64,000 nt of DNA, taken from assembly GCF_017854565.1 (NCBI RefSeq), contig NZ_JAFMHJ010000001.1, positions 124,001 to 188,000 of the forward strand. Reading direction: 5' to 3'. How positions within the stretch are numbered: position 1 is the first letter of the stretch; each line of letters opens with the position of its first letter. The DNA is from Yoonia sp. Lineage in GTDB: Bacteria > Pseudomonadota > Alphaproteobacteria > Rhodobacterales > Rhodobacteraceae. Of the stretch, positions 53,710-63,609 are shown one piece after another. The position numbers were made by a program, and so were the translations under genes. The notes beneath the pieces are model-generated. The model did not search any database. It was not told the DNA's origin and saw nothing but the letters and a program-made list of their open reading frames with translations.

Positions 53710-55146
53710 ATGGTTGATCCGTCGCAAACCCAGACCGTCAGCGCGTCAAAAGACCGATTTCCGTCGGCATTCACCATTCTTTTTGCCCTGATCGTGATCG
53801 TCGCCGCGTTGACTTGGGTTATCCCCGCGGGTCAATACGACCGCGCCGAAGACACCGTCCTTGGCCGCAACATGCCCTTGCCCGGCACCTACAAGCTGGT
53901 GGAAAGCGCACCCCAAGGCTGGCTGGATGCGTTGCGTGCGCCCATCGCGGGGTTCTACGATCCCGCGACCTACACTGCCAACGCGATTGATGTTTCGCTG
54001 TTCGTGCTGGTTATCGGCGGTTTTCTGGGCGTGGTGAATGCCACAGGCGCGATCAACAGCGGCATTGCGGCGGCCATGCGCCGGATGGAAGGGCGCGAAA
54101 AATGGATGATCCCGATCCTGATGGCGCTGTTTGCGGCAGGCGGCACAACCTACGGCATGGCCGAGGAAACGCTGGCTTTTTATACCATCCTTATTCCCGT
54201 GATGATTGCCGCCGGTTATGATGCCGTCACCGGGGTTGCGGTGATCATGCTGGGGGCGGGCATTGGTGTGCTTGGGTCCACGATCAACCCTTTTGCGACA
54301 ACGATTGCGTCCAATGCGGCGGGTATTGCATTCACCGACGGGCTGATGCTGCGGCTGGTCATGCTGGTGCTTGGCTGGGCGATCTGCGTCGCCTTTGTGA
54401 TGCATTACGCAGCCAAGGTCAAAGCCGACCCAAACCGGTCCATCGTCGCTGACCGGGCCGACGCCAATCTCCGGCATTTTCTGGGGGGCCAAAGCAAAGC
54501 GCCCGATCCGCTGACCGGTAATCAGATGATTATCCTGCTTTTGTTTGCCGCCACCTTTGCCCTCATGATCTGGGGTGTCGCCCTGCAGGGCTGGTGGATG
54601 GCCGAAATGTCGATGCTGTTTCTGGGGGCTGCCATTGTCATCGGCGTCGTTGGGTGGATCGGCGAAAAGCCGTTTGTCACCGCCTTTGTCGATGGCGCAA
54701 GAGACCTGCTGGGTGTCGCCCTGATCATCGGGCTGGCGCGCGGGATCGTGGTGGTGATGGACGCGGGCCGGATCACCGACACGATCCTTTTCAATGCCGA
54801 ACAGGCTATCGCGGGCACATCCGAAGTGATGTTCATCAATGCCATGTACTGGACCGAAGTCGCGATGAGCTTTCTGGTGCCATCGACCTCTGGGTTGGCT
54901 GTTCTGTCGATGCCGATCCTTGCGCCGGTATCCGATTTTGCGGGCGTCGATCGTGCGATGGCCGTCACCGCCTATCAATCGGCTTCGGGGATCGTGAACC
55001 TGATCACCCCGACCTCTGGCGTGGTTGTGGGCGGGCTTGCCATCGGGCGGGTCCCCTATGACCGTTGGCTGTGGTTTCTGGCGCCGCTGCTGCTGGTTCT
55101 GACACTGCTGATCATGACACTTCTCAGCATTGGGGTGATGATATGA
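53710..55146 (+). CDS. arcD: YfcC-family arginine/ornithine antiporter candidate
   Basis: A 478-residue inner-membrane transporter with about 12 helices. [13 protein letters not shown], the glycine-rich [15 protein letters not shown] and [16 protein letters not shown] are typical of the YfcC/C4-dicarboxylate-carrier-like family. Its place at the head of arcA-arcB-arcC suggests it exchanges external arginine for ornithine (inference from context; classical ArcD belongs to another family). Its stop overlaps the arcA start by 4 bp. An FNR-type box precedes it. Confidence 0.82.
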   Translation: MVDPSQTQTVSASKDRFPSAFTILFALIVIVAALTWVIPAGQYDRAEDTVLGRNMPLPGTYKLVESAPQGWLDALRAPIAGFYDPATYTANAIDVSLFVLVIGGFLGVVNATGAINSGIAAAMRRMEGREKWMIPILMALFAAGGTTYGMAEETLAFYTILIPVMIAAGYDAVTGVAVIMLGAGIGVLGSTINPFATTIASNAAGIAFTDGLMLRLVMLVLGWAICVAFVMHYAAKVKADPNRSIVADRADANLRHFLGGQSKAPDPLTGNQMIILLLFAATFALMIWGVALQGWWMAEMSMLFLGAAIVIGVVGWIGEKPFVTAFVDGARDLLGVALIIGLARGIVVVMDAGRITDTILFNAEQAIAGTSEVMFINAMYWTEVAMSFLVPSTSGLAVLSMPILAPVSDFAGVDRAMAVTAYQSASGIVNLITPTSGVVVGGLAIGRVPYDRWLWFLAPLLLVLTLLIMTLLSIGVMI

Positions 55147-56369
55147 CCGCCCTTGGCGTCCATTCAGAGGTCGGAAAACTGCGCAAAGTGATCGTGTGCC
55201 GCCCCGGTCTTGCCCATGATCGGCTGACGCCCGCAAACTGTGACGCGCTGCTGTTCGATGATGTGTTCTGGGTCGCTCAGGCCCAGCGCGACCATGCTGA
55301 CTTTTGCCAAAAGCTCAGCGATCAGGGCACCGCCGTTCTGGAGGTGCATGATCTGCTCGCTGACATCCTGGCCGAAAAATACGTGCGCGACGTGATCCTT
55401 GAACAGATGGTGACGGCCAATGTCGTGGGCGTCGCCATGCTGGACGAAATGCTGGGCTGGTGCGAGGGAATGCCCGCCGCCGACCTTGCCCGCTATCTGA
55501 TCGGCGGTATCGCGGTGCATGACCTGCCGTTCAAGCCAAACGGCATGACCGCTGCGGTGCTGGGGCCGACCGGGTTTTTGCTGCAACCCCTGCCGAACAT
55601 GATTTTCACCCGCGATACATCGGCCTGGGTCTATGGCGGCGTCACGCTGAACCCGATGCATTGGCCCGCCCGTCAGCGCGAGACGGTATTGATGTCAGCG
55701 ATCTACCGGTTTCATCCGCTGTTTCAAGACGACACGCATATCATTTGGGAAGGTGATACCGCCCCCGGCCCCCGCGCGTCCCTGGAAGGGGGCGATGTGA
55801 TGCCGATCGGCAAGGGCGTCGTGCTTGTCGGTGTCAGTGAACGCACGATGCCGCAGGCCGCAGGGCAACTGGCGCGCGCGCTGATTGATACGGGCGATGT
55901 GACGCGGGTGATCGGATGCGCGATGCCTGCCGCGCGGACGTCAATGCATCTGGATACGGTTTTCACCCTGTGCGACCGCGACGTCGCCACCAGCTTTGTC
56001 GACGTGGCGCAGGCGCTGCGCTGCTTTTCGATCCGGCCCGGTGACCGCGATGGCACCCTGGATATCCGCGCCGAAGACGCTGGTTTCTTTGATGTCGTCA
56101 CGCAGGCGCTGGGCGTGCCAAAGCTGCGGATCGTGCCGACCGGCGGCGACAGCTATGAACAGGCGCGCGAACAATGGGACGATGGCAACAACGTGGTCGC
56201 CACCGGGCCGGGCACCGTTCTTGCCTATGACCGCAACACCCACACGAACGCCCTGCTGCGCAGCGCTGGCATCGAGGTGATCACCATACACGGCGCCGAA
56301 CTGGGCCGGGGGCGCGGGGGCGGCCATTGCATGACCTGCCCCATACAGCGCGACCCGTTGGAGGATTGA
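55143..56369 (+). CDS. arcA: Arginine deiminase
   Basis: A 408-residue enzyme that converts arginine to citrulline and ammonia, the first step of the ADI pathway. [46 protein letters not shown] and [10 protein letters not shown] carry the substrate-binding and acid/base residues. The nucleophilic cysteine is in GGHCMTCPI at the C terminus. The start at 55143 lies inside the arcD end (ATGA). Confidence 0.95.
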   Translation: MTALGVHSEVGKLRKVIVCRPGLAHDRLTPANCDALLFDDVFWVAQAQRDHADFCQKLSDQGTAVLEVHDLLADILAEKYVRDVILEQMVTANVVGVAMLDEMLGWCEGMPAADLARYLIGGIAVHDLPFKPNGMTAAVLGPTGFLLQPLPNMIFTRDTSAWVYGGVTLNPMHWPARQRETVLMSAIYRFHPLFQDDTHIIWEGDTAPGPRASLEGGDVMPIGKGVVLVGVSERTMPQAAGQLARALIDTGDVTRVIGCAMPAARTSMHLDTVFTLCDRDVATSFVDVAQALRCFSIRPGDRDGTLDIRAEDAGFFDVVTQALGVPKLRIVPTGGDSYEQAREQWDDGNNVVATGPGTVLAYDRNTHTNALLRSAGIEVITIHGAELGRGRGGGHCMTCPIQRDPLED

Positions 56370-56370
56370 C

Positions 56371-57372
56371 ATGACAGACAAGCTACACGGTCGCAGTTTT
56401 CTGACATTGCGCGACTTTACCCCAGCCGAGATCACACATCTTCTGGACCTTGCGGCGCTGCTGAAAGCCGCCAAAAAGGCAAGACACGAACAGCAATACC
56501 TCATCGGTCGCGAGATCGCCCTGATCTTTGAAAAAGACAGCACCCGCACCCGCGCCGGGTTCGAGGTGGCCGCCTACGATCAGGGCGCCCATGTGACGTA
56601 CCTTGGGCCATCGGGGTCGCATTTGGGCAAAAAGGAAACGGTCAAAGATACCGCGCGCGTGCTGGGCCGGGTTTACGATGCGATTGAATATCGCGGGTTC
56701 GGCCATGTGAATGCCGAAGATCTGGCGAAATGGTCCGGCGTCCCGGTTTACAACGGCCTGACCGACAGCTTTCACCCCACACAGATTCTGGCCGATCTGC
56801 TGACCATGCGCGAGCATAGCAAGAAAGCCTACAAGGATATCGCCTTTTGCTTTTTGGGCGATGTCGGCAATAACGTCGGCGGCAGCCTGATGCTGGGCGC
56901 GGTGAAAATGGGTATGGATGTGCGGCTTTGCGGGCCAAAGGCACAGTGGCCAGACCCTGACCTGCTTGCCGAAGCCCGCGATATTGCCGCGCAAACCGGC
57001 GCCCGCCTGACCGTGACCGCCGACGTCAAGCAAGGCGTGACAGGCTGTGATTTCATCCACACCGACGTTTGGGTGTCGATGGGCGAGCCGGACACAGTAT
57101 GGGCCACCCGCATCGCTGCACTTTTGCCCTATCAGGTGAATGCCACGCTGATGGCGATGACCGGCAACCCGGACGCCAAATTCATGCATTGCCTGCCCGC
57201 GTTCCACAATACCGATACCGAAGTCGGCGCCCGCGTCGCCCGCGCCCACGGTCTTGACGCGCTGGAAGTCACCGACGACGTGTTCGAAAGCCCGGCGTCC
57301 ATCGTCTTTGATCAGGCCGAAAACCGGATGCACACGATCAAGGCGGTGCTTGTCGCCACCTTGGGGGACTAG
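56371..57372 (+). CDS. arcB: Ornithine carbamoyltransferase, catabolic type
   Basis: A 333-residue enzyme that splits citrulline with phosphate into ornithine and carbamoyl phosphate. The carbamoyl-phosphate loop is [10 protein letters not shown], with HPTQIL and the C-terminal HCLPAFH. GGAGG lies 7 nt upstream of the ATG, which is one base after the arcA stop. Its location between arcA and arcC supports a catabolic role. Confidence 0.94.
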   Translation: MTDKLHGRSFLTLRDFTPAEITHLLDLAALLKAAKKARHEQQYLIGREIALIFEKDSTRTRAGFEVAAYDQGAHVTYLGPSGSHLGKKETVKDTARVLGRVYDAIEYRGFGHVNAEDLAKWSGVPVYNGLTDSFHPTQILADLLTMREHSKKAYKDIAFCFLGDVGNNVGGSLMLGAVKMGMDVRLCGPKAQWPDPDLLAEARDIAAQTGARLTVTADVKQGVTGCDFIHTDVWVSMGEPDTVWATRIAALLPYQVNATLMAMTGNPDAKFMHCLPAFHNTDTEVGARVARAHGLDALEVTDDVFESPASIVFDQAENRMHTIKAVLVATLGD

Positions 57373-57375
57373 ACC

Positions 57376-58275
57376 ATGCGCGTCGTCGTCGCGCTTGGCG
57401 GTAATGCGATGCTGCGCCGGGGTGAACCGATGACCGCCGCCAATCAGCGCGCCAATATCCGCCGCGCCGCTGTCCCGTTGGCGGGGTTGGTGCGGGCCGG
57501 TCATATGTTGATCATCACGCACGGCAATGGCCCCCAGATCGGCATGCTGGCCAAGGCCGAAACCGGTTGGCCCCTTGATGTGCTGGGGGCCGAAACCGAA
57601 GGCATGATTGGTTTCGTCATTGAACAGGAACTGGAAAACGCGCTGGATCACGCGCATCCCGTCGCCACGATGCTGACGCAGGTGCTGGTTGATCCCGACG
57701 ATCCGGCCTTTCGGGCGCCCACCAAATTCGTCGGCCCCATGTGGACCCACGCCGAGGCCAAGGCAATGGCCGCCCCCCGTGACTGGACCATTGCCCAAGA
57801 TGGCAAAGGCTGGCGACGGGTCGTGCCTTCGCCCATGCCGATGGGTATCCCAGATATCCGGGCGCTGAGACTTTTGGTCGATAACGGGGTGATTGTCATC
57901 TGCGGCGGCGGTGGCGGCATCCCGATTGCACGGGCGGCCAACGGCACCTATCATGGTGTCGAAGCGGTCATCGACAAGGACCACCTGAGCGCGCTTTTAG
58001 CCAAAACGCTGGCGGCCGATGCGCTGCTACTGTTGACCGATGTCGATGCCGTCTACCAGAATTTTGGAACGCCCGATGCCACTGCGATTACGACCATGAC
58101 CCCGACCCAGGCCGCCGCATTGCCATTGCCCGCAGGCTCCATGCGGCCAAAGGTGTTGGCCTGCTGCAATTTCGTGACCGCAACAGGCGGCATTGCCGCC
58201 ATTGGCAAGCTGGCAGATGCAGCGGACATCCTTGCGGGTCGGACCGGAACGCGCATTGTGGCGCAGGCCGAATGA
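57376..58275 (+). CDS. arcC: Carbamate kinase
   Basis: A 299-residue enzyme that makes ATP from ADP and carbamoyl phosphate, the energy step of the ADI pathway. VVALGGNAMLRRGEP, ITHGNGPQIGML, VICGGGGGIPI and the DKDHLSALLA segment are family hallmarks. It starts 3 bp after the arcB stop. Its stop overlaps the start of the Mla-like permease gene, an unexpected link to lipid transport. Confidence 0.95.
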   Translation: MRVVVALGGNAMLRRGEPMTAANQRANIRRAAVPLAGLVRAGHMLIITHGNGPQIGMLAKAETGWPLDVLGAETEGMIGFVIEQELENALDHAHPVATMLTQVLVDPDDPAFRAPTKFVGPMWTHAEAKAMAAPRDWTIAQDGKGWRRVVPSPMPMGIPDIRALRLLVDNGVIVICGGGGGIPIARAANGTYHGVEAVIDKDHLSALLAKTLAADALLLLTDVDAVYQNFGTPDATAITTMTPTQAAALPLPAGSMRPKVLACCNFVTATGGIAAIGKLADAADILAGRTGTRIVAQAE

Positions 58276-59378
58276 CGCGCCACCCCCATATTGAAATCGC
58301 TGACGACACGATGCGCCTGAGCGGCGATATGTTGATCAGCGATATCGAAGGTATCGCCGGGGCCAACGTGCCGTCAGGCACGATCAGCGTCATCGACATC
58401 ACACAGGTCGGCCGGATGGATACCGCTGGCGCATGGGCGGTTGTCTCGCTGGAACGGCGGATTGGCGGCGGCGGTTCGAAACCCATGGTCACCGGCGCAT
58501 CGCAAGCGCAGGCAGGACTGCTTGCCACCCTGCGCGAACACATGCCCCAGGACGCCGCCGTGCCGTCGCACAAAATCTCGGTCGCCGACAGGCTCGAAGC
58601 ATTCGGGCGCGCAACCACGCGCGCTGCCCACACGGCCATCGCCATGACCGGGTTTCTGGGGCAGGTCGTCGCCACGATGTTTGGCCTGATCCTGCACCCC
58701 AAACGCATCCGCTGGATCGCAATCGTGCATCACATGCAGCAGGTCGGCCTGAACGCGGTGCCGATCGTGTCACTGATGGCGTTCTTGATTGGCGTCGTGC
58801 TGGCCTTTCAGGGGGCGGCGCAACTGCGGCAATTCGGGGCAGAGGTGTTTGTCGTCGATCTGATCGCCATTTCGATCCTGCGCGAACTGGGCGTGCTGTT
58901 GACGGCGATCATCGTCGCGGGCCGCTCTGGTTCTGCGTTCACGGCGGCCATCGGGGCCATGAAAATGCGCGAAGAGATCGACGCGATGAAGACCCTTGGC
59001 GTCGATCCGATAACGGTGCTGGTCGTGCCACGGGTGCTTGCGCTGATCCTGATGCTGCCGGTTCTGGGGTTGATTGCCAATGTGTCGGGCCTGATCGGCG
59101 GCGCCATCATGTCGTGGATCGAACTGGGTGTATCGCCCAGCGTATTCAAGGCGCGGTTTGTCAGCGATACCGACGTCTGGCACTTTGGCGTCGGTATGAT
59201 CAAGGCGCCGTTCTTTGCGCTGATCATCGGCATTGTCGGCTGCTACGAAGGGATGCAAGTGAAAGGCGACACTGAATCACTGGGCGAATTGACCTCTGTA
59301 TCGGTGGTTCTGTCAATTTTCCTCGTCATCGCAGCCGACGCCCTGTTTTCGATCTTTTTCGAAATTGTCGGGGTATGA
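58272..59378 (+). CDS. MlaE-type permease fused to an N-terminal STAS-like domain
   Basis: A 368-residue protein. The first 95 residues (MRLSGDMLISDIEGIAGANV, VIDITQVGRMDTAGAW) resemble a STAS/MlaB domain. The rest is a MlaE-type membrane permease (LIGVVLAFQGAAQLRQFGAE, MREEIDAMKTLGVDPI). Separate MlaB and MlaE proteins are thus joined here. With the next genes it forms an ABC system that moves phospholipids between membranes. It overlaps arcC by 4 bp and the ATPase gene by 4 bp. Confidence 0.88.
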   Translation: MTRHPHIEIADDTMRLSGDMLISDIEGIAGANVPSGTISVIDITQVGRMDTAGAWAVVSLERRIGGGGSKPMVTGASQAQAGLLATLREHMPQDAAVPSHKISVADRLEAFGRATTRAAHTAIAMTGFLGQVVATMFGLILHPKRIRWIAIVHHMQQVGLNAVPIVSLMAFLIGVVLAFQGAAQLRQFGAEVFVVDLIAISILRELGVLLTAIIVAGRSGSAFTAAIGAMKMREEIDAMKTLGVDPITVLVVPRVLALILMLPVLGLIANVSGLIGGAIMSWIELGVSPSVFKARFVSDTDVWHFGVGMIKAPFFALIIGIVGCYEGMQVKGDTESLGELTSVSVVLSIFLVIAADALFSIFFEIVGV

Positions 59379-60154
59379 CCATGGGTGACCCGATTATCAG
59401 CGTGCGCGGTCTTGTGACGCGCTTTGGCACGCATACCGTCCACGACGGGCTGGACCTTGACGTGCGGCGGGGCGAAATCATCGGCATTGTCGGCGGTTCC
59501 GGCACGGGAAAATCGGTGCTGTTGCGCGCGGTGGTCGGCCTTTTGAAACCCGCCGCAGGCGAGATCCGGGTGTTCGGAGAAAGCGTGCGCGACACCCCCG
59601 AACTGCAATACCGTCAGTTGCGCAAACGCTGGGGCGTGATGTTTCAGGGCGGCGCGCTTTTTTCATCGCTCAACGTCCAACAAAACGTCGAAGCGCCGAT
59701 GCGCGAACAACTGGACCTGTCCCCGCAAACCCGCGCAGCCCTTGCCGCGATCAAGGTGCGCATGGTCGGCCTGCCAGAAAATGCGCTAGGTCAAATGCCG
59801 TCAGAACTGTCCGGCGGCATGCGCAAACGGGCGGGATTTGCCCGCGCCATTGCATTGGACCCCGAAATCGTGTTCCTTGACGAACCGACGGCGGGGCTTG
59901 ATCCGATCGGCGCTGCGGCTTTCGATATCCTGATTGCACAACTGCGGGCCGCGCTTGGGTTGACTGTATTTTTCGTGACGCACGACCTTGATAGCCTCCA
60001 CGCGATCTGCGACCGTATAGCTGTTCTAGCCGAAGGGCGGGTGCTGGCCACCGGCACGATGGCCGAAATGCAACAGATCGACCATCCGTGGGTACAGGCC
60101 TATTTCAAAGGGCCACGGGCACGCGCCGCACTGGTGCAAAAAAGGACAGCCTGA
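59375..60154 (+). CDS. MlaF-type ATP-binding protein
   Basis: A 259-residue ATPase of the Mla/Mkl family. Walker A is GGSGTGKS, the signature LSGGMRKRAGFARAIA is typical of Mla ATPases, and Walker B is [12 protein letters not shown]. It energises the STAS-MlaE permease. Start and stop overlap both neighbours (ATGA and TGATG), so the set is co-translated. Confidence 0.92.
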   Translation: MTMGDPIISVRGLVTRFGTHTVHDGLDLDVRRGEIIGIVGGSGTGKSVLLRAVVGLLKPAAGEIRVFGESVRDTPELQYRQLRKRWGVMFQGGALFSSLNVQQNVEAPMREQLDLSPQTRAALAAIKVRMVGLPENALGQMPSELSGGMRKRAGFARAIALDPEIVFLDEPTAGLDPIGAAAFDILIAQLRAALGLTVFFVTHDLDSLHAICDRIAVLAEGRVLATGTMAEMQQIDHPWVQAYFKGPRARAALVQKRTA

Positions 60155-61353
60155 TGGAAACGCGCGCCCATTTCATCGTGATCGGGTTGTTTACAATTCT
60201 CGGCATCATTGGCGGGCTGGCGTTTTTTATCTGGCTGGCCAGCGTGCAGATCGACCGCCAATACACGCAATACGGGGTATTGTTCAACGATGTGTCGGGC
60301 CTCGATCAATCCGCCGACGTGCTGTTTAACGGGGTCAGTGTCGGTCGGGTGGTTGATATCCGCATCTGGGAAGAAGACCCCGGCCTTGTCTACGTCGGGA
60401 TCGAGATTGATTCAGATACCCCGGTGCGGGTCGACACCATCGCGCAGCTTGAAACGCAAGGCGTCACCGGCGTTGCCTACATCGCCCTGTCGGGTGGGTC
60501 GCGTGACGCCGCGCGCCTGAATGGCTCGGTTGCGCAGCCGCCGATCATCGCATCGCGCCGATCGACAATGCAGTCGCTGGTCAACAGCGCGCCCGATATC
60601 CTCGCCGATGCGGCACAGCTTGTAGAGCAACTGCAGGACATCACCGGCCCGGAAAATCGCGCATACGTCAGAAGCATTCTGCAAAACGTGGACGCCGCAA
60701 CCGCAGAACTTGACGCGGCCCTAGCCGATTTTTCCGACATCGCAAGAACAGTCAGCGATGCGACCGCCCAAATCACCGTATTCACTGATCGTCTGGACGA
60801 GATTGGTGCATCGGTGCAATCCACCCTCGCGTCGGCAGATGGCACGTTGGCGTCAGTCGCCAAAACCTTTGAAGACGCAGACGCCGTGATTGCCGCAATG
60901 AAACCTGCGGTCGAAAATGCCGATGCCGCTTTTGCGTCGATGGACGCCTTCATCACCGACGATCTGTCACCCCTGACGGATACCGTGACAACGACCTTGG
61001 CCAACACGGACACCGCTTTGGCCAGCGCCGATCAGGCGTTTGTGTCGGCAGACCGGATCATGGCAAATGATCTCGGGCCGGTATTGACCGATCTGCGCAC
61101 CGCCCTGACACAAATCACCGAGGCCACGTCAACCATCACGGCAGATGCCCCCGCAATCATCGCCGACATTCGCAACATCGTGGCCGATGTCCAAAACGCC
61201 GTGACCGCCGCCGCGCCGGGCATGCGCGATTTCGGCCAGCTTGGCGGCGAAGCGCGCGCGCTTGTCCGGTCGATCAACGCCCTTGTCCGCGACATCGCCC
61301 GCGACCCCGCCCGCTTCTTTCTTGATAACCGTGTCCCCGATTATCGGAGGTAA
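60154..61353 (+). CDS. MCE-domain (MlaD-type) lipid-binding protein
   Basis: A 399-residue membrane-anchored protein. One N-terminal helix (FIVIGLFTILGIIGGLAFFIW) is followed by an MCE domain (about 40-120: YGVLFNDVSGLDQSADVLFN, VGRVVDIRI). The remainder is long coiled-coil/helical sequence rich in Ala, Asp and Thr, as in MCE proteins that form periplasmic tunnels. AAAGGA lies 7 nt upstream of the ATG. Confidence 0.9.
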   Translation: METRAHFIVIGLFTILGIIGGLAFFIWLASVQIDRQYTQYGVLFNDVSGLDQSADVLFNGVSVGRVVDIRIWEEDPGLVYVGIEIDSDTPVRVDTIAQLETQGVTGVAYIALSGGSRDAARLNGSVAQPPIIASRRSTMQSLVNSAPDILADAAQLVEQLQDITGPENRAYVRSILQNVDAATAELDAALADFSDIARTVSDATAQITVFTDRLDEIGASVQSTLASADGTLASVAKTFEDADAVIAAMKPAVENADAAFASMDAFITDDLSPLTDTVTTTLANTDTALASADQAFVSADRIMANDLGPVLTDLRTALTQITEATSTITADAPAIIADIRNIVADVQNAVTAAAPGMRDFGQLGGEARALVRSINALVRDIARDPARFFLDNRVPDYRR

Positions 61354-61357
61354 TAAG

Positions 61358-61981
61358 ATGACCCAGCCACGTCTGACCCGCCGCATGACGCTTCTTGGGG
61401 CGCTGTGCCTGCCGGGCTGCACCGCGTTGACCACGCTCAATCAGGCCGCCATTCCCCGCGACACCTACGATCTGGCGCCCGCACCGCCCACGGGTCAGGG
61501 ACCGCGCACATCGCGGACCTTGCTGGTGCTGGAACCCAGCGCCGCCGCCGCCATCGCCACCGACCGGATTTTGATCAAACCCGATGTGTTGTCAGTGACC
61601 TACTTGCCGCAGGCCCGGTGGTCAGATGATGCCCCGTTGATGGTGCAATCGCTGCTGGTCCGATCCTTGTCCGCCGCTGGCCAGTTCGGCTATGTTGGCG
61701 CGGCGGGTTCCGGGCCCGTGCCCGATGTGGTGCTGCTGACGCGCATTGATCAGTTCGGTGTCGACGTTCTGGCCGATGGCGGGTTTCAGGCAAATATTGC
61801 GCTTCAGCTGACCGTACTGCGCGACCGCGACCAACGCATCGTCGGGTCCCGCAGGTTTCAGGGCGCCATGCCCGTCACCGATGACAGCGCGACAAACATC
61901 GTCAGGGTATTTCAACAAATCACGAACATCATTCTCGCCGAGGCCGTCATCTGGGTCGGGTCAACCGCCGCGCGCAGCTAG
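61358..61981 (+). CDS. ABC-type transport auxiliary lipoprotein (PqiC-like)
   Basis: A 207-residue lipoprotein. The lipobox is LPGC (LLGALCLPGC), so it is anchored by lipid after signal cleavage. RDTYDLAP, RTLLVLEPSA and LARWSD-like PQARWSDDAPLMVQ match the ABC-transport auxiliary family, which accompanies MCE systems. GGAGG precedes the ATG by 7 nt. It is the last core gene of the Mla-like operon. Confidence 0.87.
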   Translation: MTQPRLTRRMTLLGALCLPGCTALTTLNQAAIPRDTYDLAPAPPTGQGPRTSRTLLVLEPSAAAAIATDRILIKPDVLSVTYLPQARWSDDAPLMVQSLLVRSLSAAGQFGYVGAAGSGPVPDVVLLTRIDQFGVDVLADGGFQANIALQLTVLRDRDQRIVGSRRFQGAMPVTDDSATNIVRVFQQITNIILAEAVIWVGSTAARS

Positions 61982-62110
61982 GCCGCACATCGTTTCACCA
62001 CCTGCGCACCAGTTTCGAAAAATATCCGGATCAGTCTGAAACTTTTTTCCAGACGGTCCCGTGTCTCAAGGGTCGCACAACATCGGTGCGGCGTTTTGAG
62101 GATCGTGAAA

Positions 62111-63070
62111 ATGGCGCCACCGGATACCCAACGCGCAGTGGCCCAGCCCGATCATCGGGATGTGTCCGTGCGCGCAGGCCAGCCATGGCCGGTCCGCGTC
62201 ATATCCGGCGAACCGCACTATGCGCCCGCCCGCCACCGCATGCGCTGCAAAGCACGCGGGCAGCGCCTGCAACAGCTTCCCAATGTCGATCTGTTCGCAA
62301 TGCCAACCGAGCCCGACAGCATCGGCACGCGCCAAATCACCGATACACCCCGAACCCGGCAGGGCAGTAAATTGCGCAGACCCGCCGCCGCCCTTGGTGC
62401 GCTGGTCGTTGCCGGATTGGCCCTGTCGGGCTTCGTGGGCGACGACAGCCCGATCCGTGTCGCAACCACGGTTGTCGCGCCCGCAGGTGGCACCGCCGAT
62501 CAGACCACCGCAATCGCGCTGGCCGCGACCGAAACAGCCCCCGCCCTGCCGCAAATACCATCGTTGACCGCGCCGGTTCCGGGCCCGGCAACCGCATATA
62601 CGCACGTCGGCCCGCCATCTGCACCGGTTTTGGATACCCAGCAACGCGATCTTCCCACGCCGCCCGAAACAGCCCCCACCCCACGGTTGGCCGTGTTTGC
62701 CGACCCCGCAGTCCGGGGCAGCCTGCCGCGGCTGGTCGAACCGGCAACCGCACCAAATTCTTTTCGCTGTCACGGCTGCACGGCGCCGCAACCGGCATTT
62801 CAGGACATCACACTTGAAATCCACACCGCACAAACAACGCCAACCGACACGGTATCTGCGCTGGTCCGACCCCTTGGGTTCAACAGCGTCACCCAGACGG
62901 CGCACCCCATCACGGTCCTGAAAAATCAGGTTCGTTTTTACCACACGACCGATGCGGCTGCGGCAACGGCACTCGCCACACGCTTTGACGCCACGCTCGT
63001 TGACCTCACCTGGTACGCCCCGGCGCCGCCCATAACCAAGATCGACCTGTGGCTCGCGCCCGGAAACTAA
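62111..63070 (+). CDS. Membrane-anchored hypothetical protein with LytR_C-like end
   Basis: A 319-residue protein. The first 85 residues are basic and polar, followed by one transmembrane helix (AAALGALVVAGLALSGFVG, about 90-110). A proline/threonine-rich periplasmic linker leads to a C-terminal domain (VRFYHTTDAAAATALATRF, then PITKIDLWLAPG) that resembles the LytR C-terminal domain of cell-wall proteins. The start at 62111 has GAGGAT 7 nt upstream; a TTG at 62096 is less likely. Function unknown; an envelope role is inferred from its OmpA-domain neighbour. Confidence 0.6.
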   Translation: MAPPDTQRAVAQPDHRDVSVRAGQPWPVRVISGEPHYAPARHRMRCKARGQRLQQLPNVDLFAMPTEPDSIGTRQITDTPRTRQGSKLRRPAAALGALVVAGLALSGFVGDDSPIRVATTVVAPAGGTADQTTAIALAATETAPALPQIPSLTAPVPGPATAYTHVGPPSAPVLDTQQRDLPTPPETAPTPRLAVFADPAVRGSLPRLVEPATAPNSFRCHGCTAPQPAFQDITLEIHTAQTTPTDTVSALVRPLGFNSVTQTAHPITVLKNQVRFYHTTDAAAATALATRFDATLVDLTWYAPAPPITKIDLWLAPGN

Positions 63071-63159
63071 CCACGGAACCCAGCACCGACTTACGCAGGT
63101 CACGCCGTGCGGCACGACAAAACGACCTGCAATAACCAGTTCAAAAAGGACGAATACCA

Positions 63160-63609
63160 ATGACATACCTCAAAGCAGCCCCCTTCATGATCGTCATGGC
63201 GATGATGGCGGGCACAACCACCGTCAGCGCACAGGAAGCGCCCCAAGCCACGACGCTGATCACCGAACAAGCCGCCGATTCGCCATGGCTCAAGGTCTAC
63301 TTTTCATCGGGCAGCGCCACGATTGCCCCCGATCAGGCCGCCACGCTGGACCGCGCCGTGCGCACATTCCGCGAAGGCGACCCATTTGTGATGATCGTCG
63401 CGGGTAGCGCCGACAAGGTGGGCGACCCCAGCACGAATCTCGAATTATCACTGCGCCGCGCAAGCGTCGTTGCCGCCGCTTTGACGAACCGTGGCATTCC
63501 GATCGACCGCCTGCAGGTCCTGGGCCGCGGCACGAGCGAGCTAAAAGTCGCAACCGGCGACGGCGTGCCCGAAGAAGAAAACCGCGTCGTCGAGATTAGC
63601 TGGCGCTAA
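63160..63609 (+). CDS. OmpA-domain periplasmic protein
   Basis: A 149-residue protein with a signal peptide (ending near VSAQE). The OmpA/Pal domain (about 45-149) includes VYFSSGSATIAPDQAATLD, the LSLRRASVVAAAL helix and VLGRGTSE, typical of peptidoglycan-binding domains. No lipobox is present. AAGGA lies about 9 nt upstream. Its stop overlaps the next ATG (TAATG). Confidence 0.88.
   Translation: MTYLKAAPFMIVMAMMAGTTTVSAQEAPQATTLITEQAADSPWLKVYFSSGSATIAPDQAATLDRAVRTFREGDPFVMIVAGSADKVGDPSTNLELSLRRASVVAAALTNRGIPIDRLQVLGRGTSELKVATGDGVPEEENRVVEISWR

Noticed and set aside
53746-55236. Long open frame on the minus strand (496 codons)
   Set aside because: It mirrors the arcD-like transporter gene and is rich in His, Arg and Gln with no membrane segments or motifs.
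56383-57984. Long open frame on the minus strand (533 codons)
   Set aside because: It is antisense to arcB and arcC, both with full catalytic motifs; it is a by-product of high GC content.
62066-63166. Long open frame on the minus strand (366 codons)
   Set aside because: It opposes the membrane-anchored hypothetical gene, which has a good ribosome site, one transmembrane helix and a plausible C-terminal domain; the minus frame is Cys/Arg/Gly-rich without motifs.
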